Assembly: GCF_001665235.1 (NCBI RefSeq)
Contig: NZ_LZSC01000046.1
Span: 1 to 64,000, forward strand
Origin: Mycobacterium sp. 1100029.7
GTDB taxonomy: Bacteria > Actinomycetota > Actinomycetes > Mycobacteriales > Mycobacteriaceae
Length of the DNA stretch: 64,000 nt
Direction of reading: 5' to 3'
A program made the translations under genes and the position numbers. The notes beneath the pieces were generated by a model. The model had not been told where the DNA came from. It saw nothing but the letters and a program-made list of their open reading frames with translations, and ran no database searches. Shown here piece after piece: positions 7,491 through 17,085 of the stretch (position 1 is the first letter of the stretch; every line of letters begins with the position of its first letter).

Positions 7491-9215
7491 CTACCCTTGC
7501 CGCAATATCGCGACCGAATGCCCTTCCAGCACGGTTTCCTCACCCTGCGCGGTCGGCTCACCCCAGGCCAGCACGACCGCGCCGGCGACCGGCACCGTCA
7601 CCGGCTCGGTGCCCAAGTTGCACGCGATGCGTAACTGGCCGCGCGACAACACAATCCAACGCCGTTCCTCGTCGTAATCGACGGCCAGCTGTTCCAGCCA
7701 GGGATCGGCGAGGTCGGCATCTTTGTGCCGCAACGCAATCAGGTCCCGGTAGAAACCCAACAGCCGGCCATGCTCGTCCGCGTCGACCTCGTCCCAGTTC
7801 AGCTTGGAACGCTGGAAGGTCTGGGGATCCTGCGGGTCGGGGATCTCGTCGGCATCCCAGCCGTGCTCGGCGAACTCGGCTTTGCGCCCCTCAGCGGTGG
7901 CCTTGGCCAGCTCCGGTTCCGGGTGCGAGCTGAAGAATTGGAAAGGCGTCGACGCGCCCCATTCCTCACCCATGAAAAGCATTGCGGTGTAGGGCGACCC
8001 GAGGACCAGCGCGGCCTTGATGGCCAGCTGACCGGCATCGAGGTTTTGCGACGGCCGATCGCCGAGGGCGCGGTTGCCGACCTGGTCGTGTGTGCAGGTG
8101 TAAGCCACCAAGCGGCCGGCCGGGATCGCCTTGGTGTCCAGCGGACGTCCATGCCGGCGGCGGCGGAACGACGAATAGGTACCGGCATGGAAGAAGCCGT
8201 GCCGCAGCGTATCCGCGAGCGTGGCCAGGGAACCGAAGTCCGCGTAGTAGCCCTGGCGCTCACCGGAGACCGCGGTGTGGATCGCGTGGTGGATGTCGTC
8301 GGCCCACTGCGCGGTGATCCCGTAGCCGTAGTGATCGCGCGGGGTGATCAGCCGCGGATCGTTCAGGTCGCTCTCGGCGACCAACGACAGCGGTCGGCCC
8401 ACTTGCTTTGACAGCCAATCGGTTTCGGTAGCCATCTCTTCGAGGATGTGAACCGCTGTGGTGTCGACCAAAGCATGCACCGCGTCCAGCCGCAGACCGT
8501 CGGCGTGGAAGTCACGCATCCAGCGCAGCGCGCAGCCGATGATGTACCGGCGCACCTCGTCGGAGTCGGCGTCGGCGATGTTGATGCCTTCACCCCACGG
8601 GTTGCTTCCCGACGACAGGTAGGGGCCGAACCGGGGCAGGTAGTTTCCCGACGGTCCGAGGTGGTTGAACACCGCGTCGATCAGCACGCCCAGGCCGCGC
8701 GCGTGGCAGGCGTCGACCAGGCGAACCAACCCGTCCGGGCCGCCGTAGGGTTCGTGCACGCTGTACCACAGCACGCCGTCGTAGCCCCAGCCGTGCGTTC
8801 CGGCGAACGCGTTGACCGGCATCAGCTCGACGAAGTCGACACCGAGATCGACCAAATAGTCGAGCTTTTGGATCGCGGCATCGAAGGTGCCCGCTTCGGT
8901 GAAGGTGCCGACGTGCAACTCGTAGATGACCGCGCCCTCCAGCGTGCGGCCCGCCCACTCGTCGTCGGTCCAGGTGGCGTCCGCCGGGTCCCACAACTGG
9001 GAACGCTCGTGTACGCCGTCGGGCTGACGGGGCGAGCGTGGGTCGGGCAGCACGGTCGGGTCGTCGTCGAGCAGATACCCGTAGCGGGCGCCCTTGGGTG
9101 CGTCGACGTCCGTGTGCCACCACCCGTCCCTCGACCGCGTCATCGGGTGCACGGCACCGTCGACGTCAAGGCGCACTTGCTCGGGTGTGGGGGCCCAGAC
9201 CCGGAATTCAGCCAT
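7491..9215 (-). CDS. treZ: Malto-oligosyltrehalose trehalohydrolase
   Basis: TreZ releases trehalose from maltooligosyl-trehalose, the last step of the TreX-TreY-TreZ route from glycogen. The 574-residue GH13 protein has an N-terminal beta domain (1-90), then catalytic regions DAVFNH (180-185), GLRLDAVHAL with nucleophile D244, LVAESD with general acid E281, and CTHDQVGN carrying the third acidic residue. The start overlaps the end of treY by 8 bases, so the two are probably translated together. The length is typical for mycobacterial TreZ. Trehalose is both osmoprotectant and precursor of trehalose mycolates. Confidence 0.96.
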   Translation of the reverse strand: MAEFRVWAPTPEQVRLDVDGAVHPMTRSRDGWWHTDVDAPKGARYGYLLDDDPTVLPDPRSPRQPDGVHERSQLWDPADATWTDDEWAGRTLEGAVIYELHVGTFTEAGTFDAAIQKLDYLVDLGVDFVELMPVNAFAGTHGWGYDGVLWYSVHEPYGGPDGLVRLVDACHARGLGVLIDAVFNHLGPSGNYLPRFGPYLSSGSNPWGEGINIADADSDEVRRYIIGCALRWMRDFHADGLRLDAVHALVDTTAVHILEEMATETDWLSKQVGRPLSLVAESDLNDPRLITPRDHYGYGITAQWADDIHHAIHTAVSGERQGYYADFGSLATLADTLRHGFFHAGTYSSFRRRRHGRPLDTKAIPAGRLVAYTCTHDQVGNRALGDRPSQNLDAGQLAIKAALVLGSPYTAMLFMGEEWGASTPFQFFSSHPEPELAKATAEGRKAEFAEHGWDADEIPDPQDPQTFQRSKLNWDEVDADEHGRLLGFYRDLIALRHKDADLADPWLEQLAVDYDEERRWIVLSRGQLRIACNLGTEPVTVPVAGAVVLAWGEPTAQGEETVLEGHSVAILRQG

Positions 9216-11520
9216 GGTGGCGCTCCAAGAGGACGACGGGAAGATCGGCGAACAGTTGGGCCGCAGACGTCGGTCCGTCCGCGATGGCCCCGGTGAGGGT
9301 GTCTTTCCAGGTGCCGTCGGGCAACGTCAACACGGTATTGCCCCAACCGGTTTCGGTCAGGCGTACCGTCCAGCGGGTGACGGCCACCACGATGTCGTCG
9401 CCCCGGCTGAAGGCCAGTATGTGATCGCTGGCGTCGCCGTCGGCGAGCACCGGCACATAGTCGCCGTGGGTGAAGGTGTCCGGATGGGCCCGGCGCATCC
9501 GCAGCGCGGTCGTCACGATGCGGATCTTCGGGTGCTGCAACTCCGCGAGGGCAGCCCGGCGAGCGGCGTAGTCGACTGGCCGCCGGTTGTCCGGATCGAC
9601 GAGGCTGTCATCCCAGAGCTCGGTGCCCTGATAGACGTCGGGGATACCGGGCACCGTCAGCGAGAGCAGCTTCTGGCCCAACGCGTCGCTGGCGGCGTGC
9701 GGATTGAGCTGCGCGACAAGCTCTGTCAGCTGACCGGCCACCGGCCCGTCCAGCACGGTGTCCAGCCACTCGTGAATTGCCTTCTCGAAAGCCGTATCCG
9801 GCTCGTTCCAGGTGGTGTGCAGCGCCGCTTCCCGAATGGCCTTCTCGGCGTAGCCATGCAGCCGCTCGCGCAACTCAGCGGTGACTTTCCCGGTTTCGAA
9901 GCCGTTCAGCGGCCACACCCCGAAAATGTTCTGCCACAAGAACTGTCCGGTCGCGGGATCGGGGGACGGTGCCAGGATTTCCCAGCGGGCCAGGAACTCC
10001 GTCCACAGCGACGGCACCTGGGACAGCACGCCGATGCGGGCACGCACGTCCTCGCCGCGCTTGGTGTCGTGGGTAGACAGCGTGCTCATCGCCTGCGGCC
10101 ACAGCCGGGCCCGGGTGGCCGCGCGCTGGTGGAACTCCGCGGCCCCGACGCCGAACCGGTGCGGTTCGCCGCCGACCTCGTTGAGCGACACCAGCCGGGC
10201 GTCGCGATAGAACAGACAGTCCTCGACGGCCTTGGCCGTTACCGCGCCACATAGTTGTTGCAGCCGGGCGGCGGGTTCACCACCGTGGGCCAGCGCCGCG
10301 GTGAGCACCTGCAGTGCCGGACCGAGTTCCGGTCGCGCAGATTGGGTTTCGGCGAGCGCAGTCGGCAGGACCGCGGAGAGACTGAGGTAGTCGCTGCGGT
10401 AGACGTCGATGTGGCTGAGCAGTTCGGCGATCGCCTCGGGCAGCTGCGGGTGATCGGTACCGGCGACGGCCGCGACGGCGCGCCGCAGCCGGGCCAGCTC
10501 ACTGCCGAGGGTTCCGGTGGCCACCTGGACCTTGAGGTCGGCCAGCACCTTCGGGATGCCGTGGTAGTCGACACCCGCGGACTCGACCAGCTCGGTCAAC
10601 GCCGGCGCGCCGGCCGGGTCGACGAAGATCCCCCCGATTTCACGCAGCACGTCATAGCCGGTGGTGCCCTGAATCGGCAATGTCGGATCGAGCGCCTCGT
10701 CGACGGACAGGATCTTCTCGATGACGATCAACGCGGTCGGGCCGAGCAGTTCTCGAAGCCACGCCAAATACCCTGTGGGGTCGGTCAATCCGTCGGGGTG
10801 ATCGATGCGTACGCCGTCGACCAGTCCCTCGCGGACCCAGCGGGCGACCTCGGCATGGCTGGCGTCGAACACCGCGCGATCTTCCTGGCGGAGCCCGGCC
10901 AGGGAAGTGATCGAGAAGAACCGCCGGTAGCCGACGACGCCGTTGCGCCAGCCCACCAGCCGGTAGTGCTGGCGATCGTGCACCTGCGGTCCGGTGCCGT
11001 CACCGGTGCCGGGCGCGATCGGGAACACCAGGTCGCCCAGTCGCAGCAGGTCGCCGTCCACCGTCAAATCGGCCGCGTCGTCATCGGAGCCCAGGACCGG
11101 CAGGACGATGCGGCCCTGTTCGTCGAGGTCCCAGTCGATGTCGAAAAATGTTGCGTATTCCGATGATCGGCCATGTCGCAGCACATCCCACCACCAGGGA
11201 TTCTGGGTGGGCTGGTCGACCCCGACGTGGTTGGGCACGATGTCGACGATCAGGCCGATGCCGCGTTCGGCTGCCGCCGCCGACAGCCGCGCCAGACCGT
11301 CGGCGCCGCCCAACTCCGGCGACACCGTCGTCGGGTCGGTGACGTCGTAACCATGGGTCGAGCCCGAGACGGCGGTCAGGATCGGGGACAGGTACAGATG
11401 TGACACGCCGAGGTCGTCGAAGTAGTCGAGCAGCTTCTCGGCGTCGGCGAAGGTGAAAGCATCTCCGCTGGAGGGGCCGCGCAGCTGTAACCGATAGGTG
11501 GACAGCACTGGAAAGGCCAT
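9208..11520 (-). CDS. treY: Maltooligosyl trehalose synthase
   Basis: TreY isomerises the reducing-end alpha-1,4 bond of maltodextrins to an alpha,alpha-1,1 bond, making maltooligosyl-trehalose. The protein has 770 residues. The GH13 motifs are VDIVPNHVG (92-100), GVRIDHPDGL with nucleophile D240, ALIVIEKIL with acid/base E268, and THDTKRGED. It opens with FPVLSTYRLQL, typical of TreY. It sits 3 bases after treX and overlaps treZ, forming one operon read on the minus strand. Confidence 0.96.
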   Translation of the reverse strand: MAFPVLSTYRLQLRGPSSGDAFTFADAEKLLDYFDDLGVSHLYLSPILTAVSGSTHGYDVTDPTTVSPELGGADGLARLSAAAAERGIGLIVDIVPNHVGVDQPTQNPWWWDVLRHGRSSEYATFFDIDWDLDEQGRIVLPVLGSDDDAADLTVDGDLLRLGDLVFPIAPGTGDGTGPQVHDRQHYRLVGWRNGVVGYRRFFSITSLAGLRQEDRAVFDASHAEVARWVREGLVDGVRIDHPDGLTDPTGYLAWLRELLGPTALIVIEKILSVDEALDPTLPIQGTTGYDVLREIGGIFVDPAGAPALTELVESAGVDYHGIPKVLADLKVQVATGTLGSELARLRRAVAAVAGTDHPQLPEAIAELLSHIDVYRSDYLSLSAVLPTALAETQSARPELGPALQVLTAALAHGGEPAARLQQLCGAVTAKAVEDCLFYRDARLVSLNEVGGEPHRFGVGAAEFHQRAATRARLWPQAMSTLSTHDTKRGEDVRARIGVLSQVPSLWTEFLARWEILAPSPDPATGQFLWQNIFGVWPLNGFETGKVTAELRERLHGYAEKAIREAALHTTWNEPDTAFEKAIHEWLDTVLDGPVAGQLTELVAQLNPHAASDALGQKLLSLTVPGIPDVYQGTELWDDSLVDPDNRRPVDYAARRAALAELQHPKIRIVTTALRMRRAHPDTFTHGDYVPVLADGDASDHILAFSRGDDIVVAVTRWTVRLTETGWGNTVLTLPDGTWKDTLTGAIADGPTSAAQLFADLPVVLLERHHG

Positions 11521-11523
11521 GTG

Positions 11524-13737
11524 TCAGGCGGTCTTTCGCAGGATCAGCACCGAGCAGCCCGGCATGGTCAGCTTCTCCTCGGCGGCCACCACCAGGTCCG
11601 CCTGCCCGGCCGGATGGTTGGTGTCGACCTCCACGGTCCACTCCCGCCCGTAGTCGTCCTGCGGTGTGACGAACTCCACCTCACGCTTATGGGCGTTGAA
11701 GCACAACAGGAACGAATCGTCGACCACGCGTTCTCCTCGGGCGTTGGGTGCGGTAATGGCCTCGCCGTTGAGGAACACTGCGACACATTTGTCCAGTCCT
11801 TGATTCCAGTCTTCGTGGGTCATCTCCCGACCCGACGCCGTCAGCCACGCGATGTCGCGGACTTCGTCGCCGCTGCGGATCGGCTCCCCGTCGAAGAACC
11901 GGCGCCGCCGAAACACCGGATGCTTCTTGCGCAGCTTGGTCACCATACGCGCGAACGCCAGCAGATCGGCATTCTTGTCCACCAAAGACCAATCCATCCA
12001 AGCTAATTCGGAGTCCTGGCAGTAGGCGTTGTTGTTGCCCAGCTGGGTTCGGCCCAGCTCGTCGCCGTGTGCGATCATCGGCGTGCCCTGGCTGACCATC
12101 AGCGTGGCCCAGAAGTTGCGGATCTGGCGGCACCGCAGCTCGGTGATCTCGGGGTCGTCGGTGGGTCCCTCCACCCCGCAGTTCCAGGAGCGGTTGTGGC
12201 TTTCGCCGTCGCGATTGTCCTCGCCGTTGGCCTCGTTGTGCTTCTCGTTGTAGGAGACCAGGTCGGTGAGGGTGAACCCGTCGTGAGCCGTGACGAAGTT
12301 GATGCTGGCGCTCGGCCGTCGGCTGCTCGCGGCATACAAGTCCGACGACCCGGTCAGCCGGGAAGCGAACTCGCCAAGGGTCGCGGGCTCGCCCCGCCAG
12401 TAATCACGCACAGTATCGCGGTACTTCCCGTTCCACTCGGTCCACAAACCCGGGAAATTCCCGACCTGGTATCCGCCCTCGCCGACGTCCCACGGCTCGG
12501 CGATCAATTTGACCTGGCTGACGACCGGATCCTGTTGAACCAGATCGAAAAACGCGCTCAGCCGGTCCACATCGTGCAATTCGCGGGCCAGCGTGGCGGC
12601 CAGGTCGAAGCGGAACCCGTCGACGTGCATCTCGGTCACCCAGTAGCGCAGCGAGTCCATGATCAGCTGCAGCACGTGCGGATGGCGGGGGTTCAGGCTG
12701 TTGCCGGTTCCGGTGTAGTCCTTGTACAACCGCAGGTCGGTGTCGAGCAGCCGGTAGTAGGCCTGGTTGTCGATGCCGCGGAAGTTGATGGTCGGTCCCA
12801 GGTGGTTGCCTTCGGCGGTGTGGTTGTAGACCACGTCGAGGATGACCTCGATGCCGGCCGCGTGCAGGCTGCGCACCATCATCTTGAACTCGGCGACCGC
12901 GCCGCCCGCCTGCCGGTTCGAGGCGTACTGGTAGTGCGGGGCGAAAAACCCAAAGGTGTTGTAGCCCCAGTAATTTCGCAGCCCCAAGTCCAGGAGTCGC
13001 TCGTCGTGCATGAACTGATGCACGGGCATCAGTTCCAGCGCGGTCACGTTGAGCGACTTGAGGTGGTCGATGATCACCGGGTGAGCCAGCGCGGCGTAGG
13101 TGCCCCGCAGCCCCGCGGGAATGCCCGGATGAGTCTGGGTGAGGCCCTTGACGTGCGCCTCGTAGATCACCGTCTCGTGGTAGGGCGTCAGCGGTGCGCG
13201 GTCGAAGGCCCAGTCGAAGAACGGGTTGATCACCACGCTGGTCATGGTGTGGCCCAGCGAATCGATCATCGGGGGCTCGCCGGTGATCGCGGTGTCGCCG
13301 TTGGGGTCGATCGCCTTCAGGTCGTAGGAGAACAACGCCTGGCCGAAGGTGAAGTCACCGTCGTAGGACTTTCCGTACGGGTCAAGCAGCAGCTTGCTCG
13401 GATCGCACCGGTGCCCGGCCGCCGGGTCGAACGGTCCGTGCACCCGAAATCCGTAGCGCTGCCCGGGCGTGATGTTGGGCAGGTAGGCGTGCCAGACGTA
13501 GCCGTCCACCTCGTCGAGCGCAACCCGCGATTCGTTGCCGCGGTCGTCGATCAGGCACAGGTCGACCTTCTCGGCGATCTCGGAGAACAGCGAAAAGTTA
13601 GTGCCCGCCCCGTCATAGGTGGCGCCGAGGGGGTACGCGTCCCCGGGCCAGACGGTGGGCAGGGTGGGCACGGGCTCGGCCGGTGCAGCACCCGAAGCTG
13701 CGCGCGGATCGGAAGCCGGATTGGTTGGCGGCACCAC
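11524..13737 (-). CDS. treX: Glycogen debranching enzyme TreX/GlgX
   Basis: This isoamylase-type GH13 enzyme cuts alpha-1,6 branches and supplies linear maltodextrin to TreY. The 737-residue protein has an N-terminal CBM48-like domain (about 30-160), then DVVYNHTAEG (301-310), GFRFDLAATL with nucleophile D378, KLIAEPWD with acid/base E414, and TAHDGFTL. Two GTG codons stand in tandem at 13737 and 13734. A TAAGGT box (minus strand, 13741-13746) lies six bases before the second GTG, so leaderless initiation at 13734 is the more likely start. It is first in the treXYZ operon. Confidence 0.94.
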   Translation of the reverse strand: MVPPTNPASDPRAASGAAPAEPVPTLPTVWPGDAYPLGATYDGAGTNFSLFSEIAEKVDLCLIDDRGNESRVALDEVDGYVWHAYLPNITPGQRYGFRVHGPFDPAAGHRCDPSKLLLDPYGKSYDGDFTFGQALFSYDLKAIDPNGDTAITGEPPMIDSLGHTMTSVVINPFFDWAFDRAPLTPYHETVIYEAHVKGLTQTHPGIPAGLRGTYAALAHPVIIDHLKSLNVTALELMPVHQFMHDERLLDLGLRNYWGYNTFGFFAPHYQYASNRQAGGAVAEFKMMVRSLHAAGIEVILDVVYNHTAEGNHLGPTINFRGIDNQAYYRLLDTDLRLYKDYTGTGNSLNPRHPHVLQLIMDSLRYWVTEMHVDGFRFDLAATLARELHDVDRLSAFFDLVQQDPVVSQVKLIAEPWDVGEGGYQVGNFPGLWTEWNGKYRDTVRDYWRGEPATLGEFASRLTGSSDLYAASSRRPSASINFVTAHDGFTLTDLVSYNEKHNEANGEDNRDGESHNRSWNCGVEGPTDDPEITELRCRQIRNFWATLMVSQGTPMIAHGDELGRTQLGNNNAYCQDSELAWMDWSLVDKNADLLAFARMVTKLRKKHPVFRRRRFFDGEPIRSGDEVRDIAWLTASGREMTHEDWNQGLDKCVAVFLNGEAITAPNARGERVVDDSFLLCFNAHKREVEFVTPQDDYGREWTVEVDTNHPAGQADLVVAAEEKLTMPGCSVLILRKTA

Positions 13738-13771
13738 TCGACCTTATCCGCGAGGGACTGTCCTGTCCGGG

Positions 13772-15949
13772 CTACCACCAGCCGGTGACGGCGGCGATCT
13801 GGCGGCCCAGCTCGTGGGCCATGGTCCGCATGTAGGTGGGTGTCAGGTGGTGAGCGCCGTGGTAGATCAGCACATTTCCTTCGACCGGACGGCAAACGTC
13901 GCTGCGGCAGATGGCATCCGACATGTCGAGCACCTTCAGCAGCGGGAACTGCTCCACGAAGTCCAGGGTCTGGTTGCGATCGGAGAGCAGATCGGAGCGT
14001 TTGATCGCGCAGGAGTTGGCGGAGCCGCCCTTCTTGGCCAGGCAGTCCGCCGGGTCGAACGGCTGGCCGTTCTTGACCAGCCACGGGGTGTCCCGCATGC
14101 CGAGAATCGGAATATTGTTGTCGGACAACGTCTGCCAGATACCGATGTACGTCGCGGGCATCACGTCACCGCTCTTGATGTTCCACGGCCGCGTGGTCGT
14201 GGTGAACACATAGTCGGGCCGGTCGGTGACCAGCTTGTCCATCGTGTGCTGCACCCACTCGCGGCACTGCGGGTAGGGGGCGTTGTTGCCCATGATCAGC
14301 GGGACCTGCTCCGTGGACAGCGGACAGCCCATTTTGAGATATGTCACAACTTTGAAATGGTGCGCGTGTCCGAGCAGATCCAGGGCGGGCAGCCAGTGTT
14401 CGGCGTGCGAGCCGCCGGCCAGGGCGATGGTCCGGGTCGCGACGGGGTCGCCGTAGACGCAGTTGACCACCGCGGGGTTGACGAAATCACTGATACAGCC
14501 GTCCGGGGTGGATGCCGGCAGGTCGTCCTTGACCTCCAGCACGCTGGGCCGCATCGGCAGGCTGGGCACCCGCACGTGTTCGGTGAGGGCGCGGGCGCCG
14601 GGATAGTCCTGCGGGTTGAGCACACTGAGTTCCTTGCCCGCCGCGCGCAACACCGTGACGTGCTGCCGCCAGCTGAACGAGGTGGCGGTGAGCGTGACGC
14701 CGAGCAGCACGACCAGCGATCCCAGCGCCATCGTCGGCCTGCGCAGCCGCGACCACCGGGGCGTCACGGGCAGTTCGGTCACCGACGCCGAGTCCTGGGG
14801 CGCCCGGTAGCGCAGCGGGTCCTCGACCAGCCGGGTGGTCAGGTACGCCAGCACCCCGGAGACGAGTAGCACCCCGGTGCCTTCGACGAAGTCGGCGTGC
14901 TTGTGGCCGGTGAAGGACAGCCAGAAGATCAGCAGCGGCCAGTGCCACAGATACAGCGAGTACGCGATGGTGCCCAGCTCCACCAGCGGCCGGGTGGCCA
15001 GCACCCGGTTCGGCAGCGGCAGCCGGCCGTCGGTGCCCCGCCCGGCCTGCAGGTTGGCCCCGGCAAGGATCATCAGCATCGTGGCCCCGACGGGCACCAG
15101 GGCCCACGGGCCGGGAAACTCTTCGACGCCGTCGATCACGGCCCCGCAGGACACGATGGCCGCGAGCGCGACGGCGGCGACCGCGGTACGCAACCACATC
15201 GGCCACCGGATGTGGGCCACCACCGCGCCGGCGAGAACGCCGAGCAGCAACTCCCATCCGCGCGCGAAGCTGTCGTAATAGGCGATGGACTGGTCGTCGG
15301 AGTGCGCGAAAATCGCGTAACCGAACGAGGCCACCGTCAACACCGTCAGCAGCACCAGAAACAGCGTGCGCAGGTGGGTCTTGAGTGGACGCCGGAACAG
15401 CACGGCACAGCCGGAGATCAGCAACAGAAACGCCACGTAGAACTGCCCCTGCACCGACATCGACCAGATGTGCTGCAACGGGCTGACGGACTCGCCGGCG
15501 CGCAGGTAGTCCGACGCGGTATTGGCCAGCTCCCAGTTCTGGTAGTACCCGAGGCTGGCCAGGCTCTGGTCGGCGAAGGTCTCCCAGCGCGTCTGCGGTT
15601 GCACCAGAATCGTGAGCACCGCGCAGCCGGCCAGGACGACGACCAGTGCGGGAACCAGGCGCCGGATCAGCCGGACGATCTCGGCGACGGGGGACAGTGA
15701 GACGGCCGGGTTGAGCGCCGCGCGCAGGATCTTGCCGCCGAAGAAGAACCCGGACAGGGCCAAGAACACGTCGACACCGCCGGAGACGCGGCCGAACCAG
15801 ATGTGGAACATGGCGACCAGCGCGATCGCGATGCCGCGTAGCCCGTCGAGGTCGTACCGATAGAACCCCGCCGACCCCTTCGCGCGCGCCCCGTCGCCGG
15901 CCGAATTTCCGGTGGCGGCCGGTGGCGGAGACGGTGACGTGGTCTGCAT
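13772..15949 (-). CDS. OafA/YrhL-type membrane acyltransferase with SGNH domain (Rv1565c-like)
   Basis: The 725-residue protein has an acyltransferase-3 membrane domain (about residues 28-395) beginning YRYDLDGLRGIAIALVAMFHIWF, with roughly ten transmembrane helices and a VDVFLALSGFFFG motif. A C-terminal extracytoplasmic SGNH-like domain (about 470-725) carries LAGGSHAEHW near its nucleophile serine and YHGAHHLTP near its C-terminal His. Such two-domain proteins O-acylate cell-surface sugars or peptidoglycan. The usual GDSH is GGSH here. ATG 15949 gives MQTTSPSPPPAATG; the reading frame stays open far upstream, but that part is antisense to ripD. It corresponds to Rv1565c. Confidence 0.88.
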   Translation of the reverse strand: MQTTSPSPPPAATGNSAGDGARAKGSAGFYRYDLDGLRGIAIALVAMFHIWFGRVSGGVDVFLALSGFFFGGKILRAALNPAVSLSPVAEIVRLIRRLVPALVVVLAGCAVLTILVQPQTRWETFADQSLASLGYYQNWELANTASDYLRAGESVSPLQHIWSMSVQGQFYVAFLLLISGCAVLFRRPLKTHLRTLFLVLLTVLTVASFGYAIFAHSDDQSIAYYDSFARGWELLLGVLAGAVVAHIRWPMWLRTAVAAVALAAIVSCGAVIDGVEEFPGPWALVPVGATMLMILAGANLQAGRGTDGRLPLPNRVLATRPLVELGTIAYSLYLWHWPLLIFWLSFTGHKHADFVEGTGVLLVSGVLAYLTTRLVEDPLRYRAPQDSASVTELPVTPRWSRLRRPTMALGSLVVLLGVTLTATSFSWRQHVTVLRAAGKELSVLNPQDYPGARALTEHVRVPSLPMRPSVLEVKDDLPASTPDGCISDFVNPAVVNCVYGDPVATRTIALAGGSHAEHWLPALDLLGHAHHFKVVTYLKMGCPLSTEQVPLIMGNNAPYPQCREWVQHTMDKLVTDRPDYVFTTTTRPWNIKSGDVMPATYIGIWQTLSDNNIPILGMRDTPWLVKNGQPFDPADCLAKKGGSANSCAIKRSDLLSDRNQTLDFVEQFPLLKVLDMSDAICRSDVCRPVEGNVLIYHGAHHLTPTYMRTMAHELGRQIAAVTGWW

Positions 15950-16050
15950 GGTCACCGTTAATTTACCCAAAACCGCCACCCGCTCCTGACCGCTCGCCGG
16001 GCGGCGATGCAGTTCAGCGGAGCAAATGGCGGTTGGGAGCGGGTCGCGAC

Positions 16051-16896
16051 CTACCGGGTGAAGCCCGTGGCGGCCGGCTGCAGCAGCGACTGCAGTGACG
16101 GCAACTGCGGGAGCGCGGGCGGCTGCGCGGGTGTCAGCTGTTGCACCGGAGCTTGCTGAGCCGGCAGCGGCTGCAGCGGGGCCGGCTGGCCCGGGATTTG
16201 CTGGACCGGCGCCTGCTGCAGCGGCGCTTGCTGGGTGGGCAGCGGCTGCAGCGGAGCTTGCTGGGTGGGCACCTGCTGCAGCGGAGGCTGCTGCGTGGGG
16301 ACCTGTTGCAGCGGCGCTTGCTGGGTGGGCGGCTGCTGCAGCGGCGCCTGCTGGGCCGGGACCTGCTGCAACGGCGCCTGGGGCACCTGCTGCAGCGGCA
16401 CCCCGATTACCCGCACCAGGTACGGCGTCATACCGGCCGAACGCACCGGGGACACCTGGACGACATCGCCCACCTCGAGCATCTGGTTGTTGCCGAGGTA
16501 CATCGCGACGCTTTGCGTGCCGTCCGGGCCGTAGCAGATCATGTCGCCCTTCTGTGCTTGCTGCGGCAGCACCTTCTGGCCGGCCCGGTAAATCGCGCCG
16601 GACGAGCGCGGCAGCTTGATGCCGGCGCCGGCGTAGGCGTACTGCATCAAGCCCGAGGCGTCGTAGCCCACGGTGTTGATGCCGGTGCCGGTGCCGCGGG
16701 ACGGGCCGTTGATACCGCCGCCGGCCCACGAGAACGGCACGCCGCGCTGCGACAGGCCGCGCATGACGACCACGTCGGTGGCTTGCTGGTAATCCGTGGC
16801 CCGCACGCCGGGGTCGGCGGCGGCGATCTCCGGGGCGGCGGCCATCGGGGCCGCCAGGATGGCGAGGCCGACGGCAAACGAATAGATGCGCTTCAT
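16051..16896 (-). CDS. ripD: RipD-like NlpC/P60 protein with substituted active site and PQ-rich repeats
   Basis: The 281-residue secreted protein has a signal peptide (1-27, ending AEIAAADP-like: [10 protein letters not shown]) and an NlpC/P60 domain (35-165). The catalytic Cys of the DCSGL motif is Ala80 here (YDASGL), and the catalytic His is Ser129 (TQSVAMYLG). M. tuberculosis RipD (Rv1566c) is known to lack catalytic residues in the same way and to bind peptidoglycan without cutting it. Residues about 174-260 are Pro/Gln repeats of the type [10 protein letters not shown]. The gene has a long leader with an RNA hairpin around the ribosome site. Confidence 0.9.
   Translation of the reverse strand: MKRIYSFAVGLAILAAPMAAAPEIAAADPGVRATDYQQATDVVVMRGLSQRGVPFSWAGGGINGPSRGTGTGINTVGYDASGLMQYAYAGAGIKLPRSSGAIYRAGQKVLPQQAQKGDMICYGPDGTQSVAMYLGNNQMLEVGDVVQVSPVRSAGMTPYLVRVIGVPLQQVPQAPLQQVPAQQAPLQQPPTQQAPLQQVPTQQPPLQQVPTQQAPLQPLPTQQAPLQQAPVQQIPGQPAPLQPLPAQQAPVQQLTPAQPPALPQLPSLQSLLQPAATGFTR
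16192..16377 (-). repeat. Imperfect 30-base tandem repeats encoding APLQQxPxQQ decapeptides
   Basis: Within ripD about six units of 30 bases encode (A/P)PLQQ(V/P/A)P(T/A)QQ, residues 174-235. The units differ by a few bases each. Tandem coding repeats of this size are prone to copy-number change between strains. They lengthen a flexible Pro/Gln tail on a cell-wall protein. There are no unique spacers, so this is not a CRISPR array. Confidence 0.85.
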
Positions 16897-17062
16897 GGGA
16901 GTTCCAACCTTCCTGAACTCTGTCGGGTCGAGGCCTCAGCGCGGGGTGCGTTGGCGGCCGTTCGATGACTCGCGCCGACCCCGTCGTTGGGGTCGAACGC
17001 CGCCTCCGTTGCGGGGGCCGTGAATCAGTCGGTTTACCCGGCGAGTCACACCAGTCACTACA
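16897..17062 (-). other. Structured 5' leader of ripD with ribosome site in a hairpin loop
   Basis: The 337 bases between ripD and the next gene hold no ORF with support. Read on the minus strand, TGACTCGC (17048-17041) pairs perfectly with GCGAGTCA (16973-16966). Inside lies a 7-bp hairpin CGACCCC/GGGGTCG (16995-16976). Immediately before the start codon, GAGTTC (16920-16915) pairs with GAACTC (16904-16899), with the Shine-Dalgarno AGGAAGG in the loop. I do not recognise a known riboswitch; the layout suggests translational control of ripD. Confidence 0.5.
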
Positions 17063-17085
17063 GACACTTTTACAACAGAAGTCAG
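17057..17085 (-). promoter_or_regulatory. Candidate ripD promoter
   Basis: On the minus strand a -35-like CTGACT (17080-17085) and a -10-like TGTAGT (17057-17062) are separated by 17 bases. The predicted start of transcription falls at about 17050, directly before the first arm of the leader stem. Between 17044 and 17060 the sequence contains two GTGAC direct repeats, GTGACTGGTGTGACT, which resemble the paired half-sites used by the MtrA response regulator; that link is inference. Confidence 0.4.

Noticed and set aside
16192..16377. Possible CRISPR array
   Set aside because: Repeats are contiguous, imperfect and in frame; no spacers and no cas genes.
16095..16619. Ala/Gly/Pro-rich plus-strand frame resembling a PE-PGRS-like protein
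   Set aside because: It is the antisense of the ripD Pro/Gln repeats, without a PE domain or ribosome site.
15950..16729. N-terminal extension of the acyltransferase to 985 residues
   Set aside because: The extension is antisense to ripD and Ala-rich; the family begins shortly before YRYDLDGLRG, consistent with ATG 15949.
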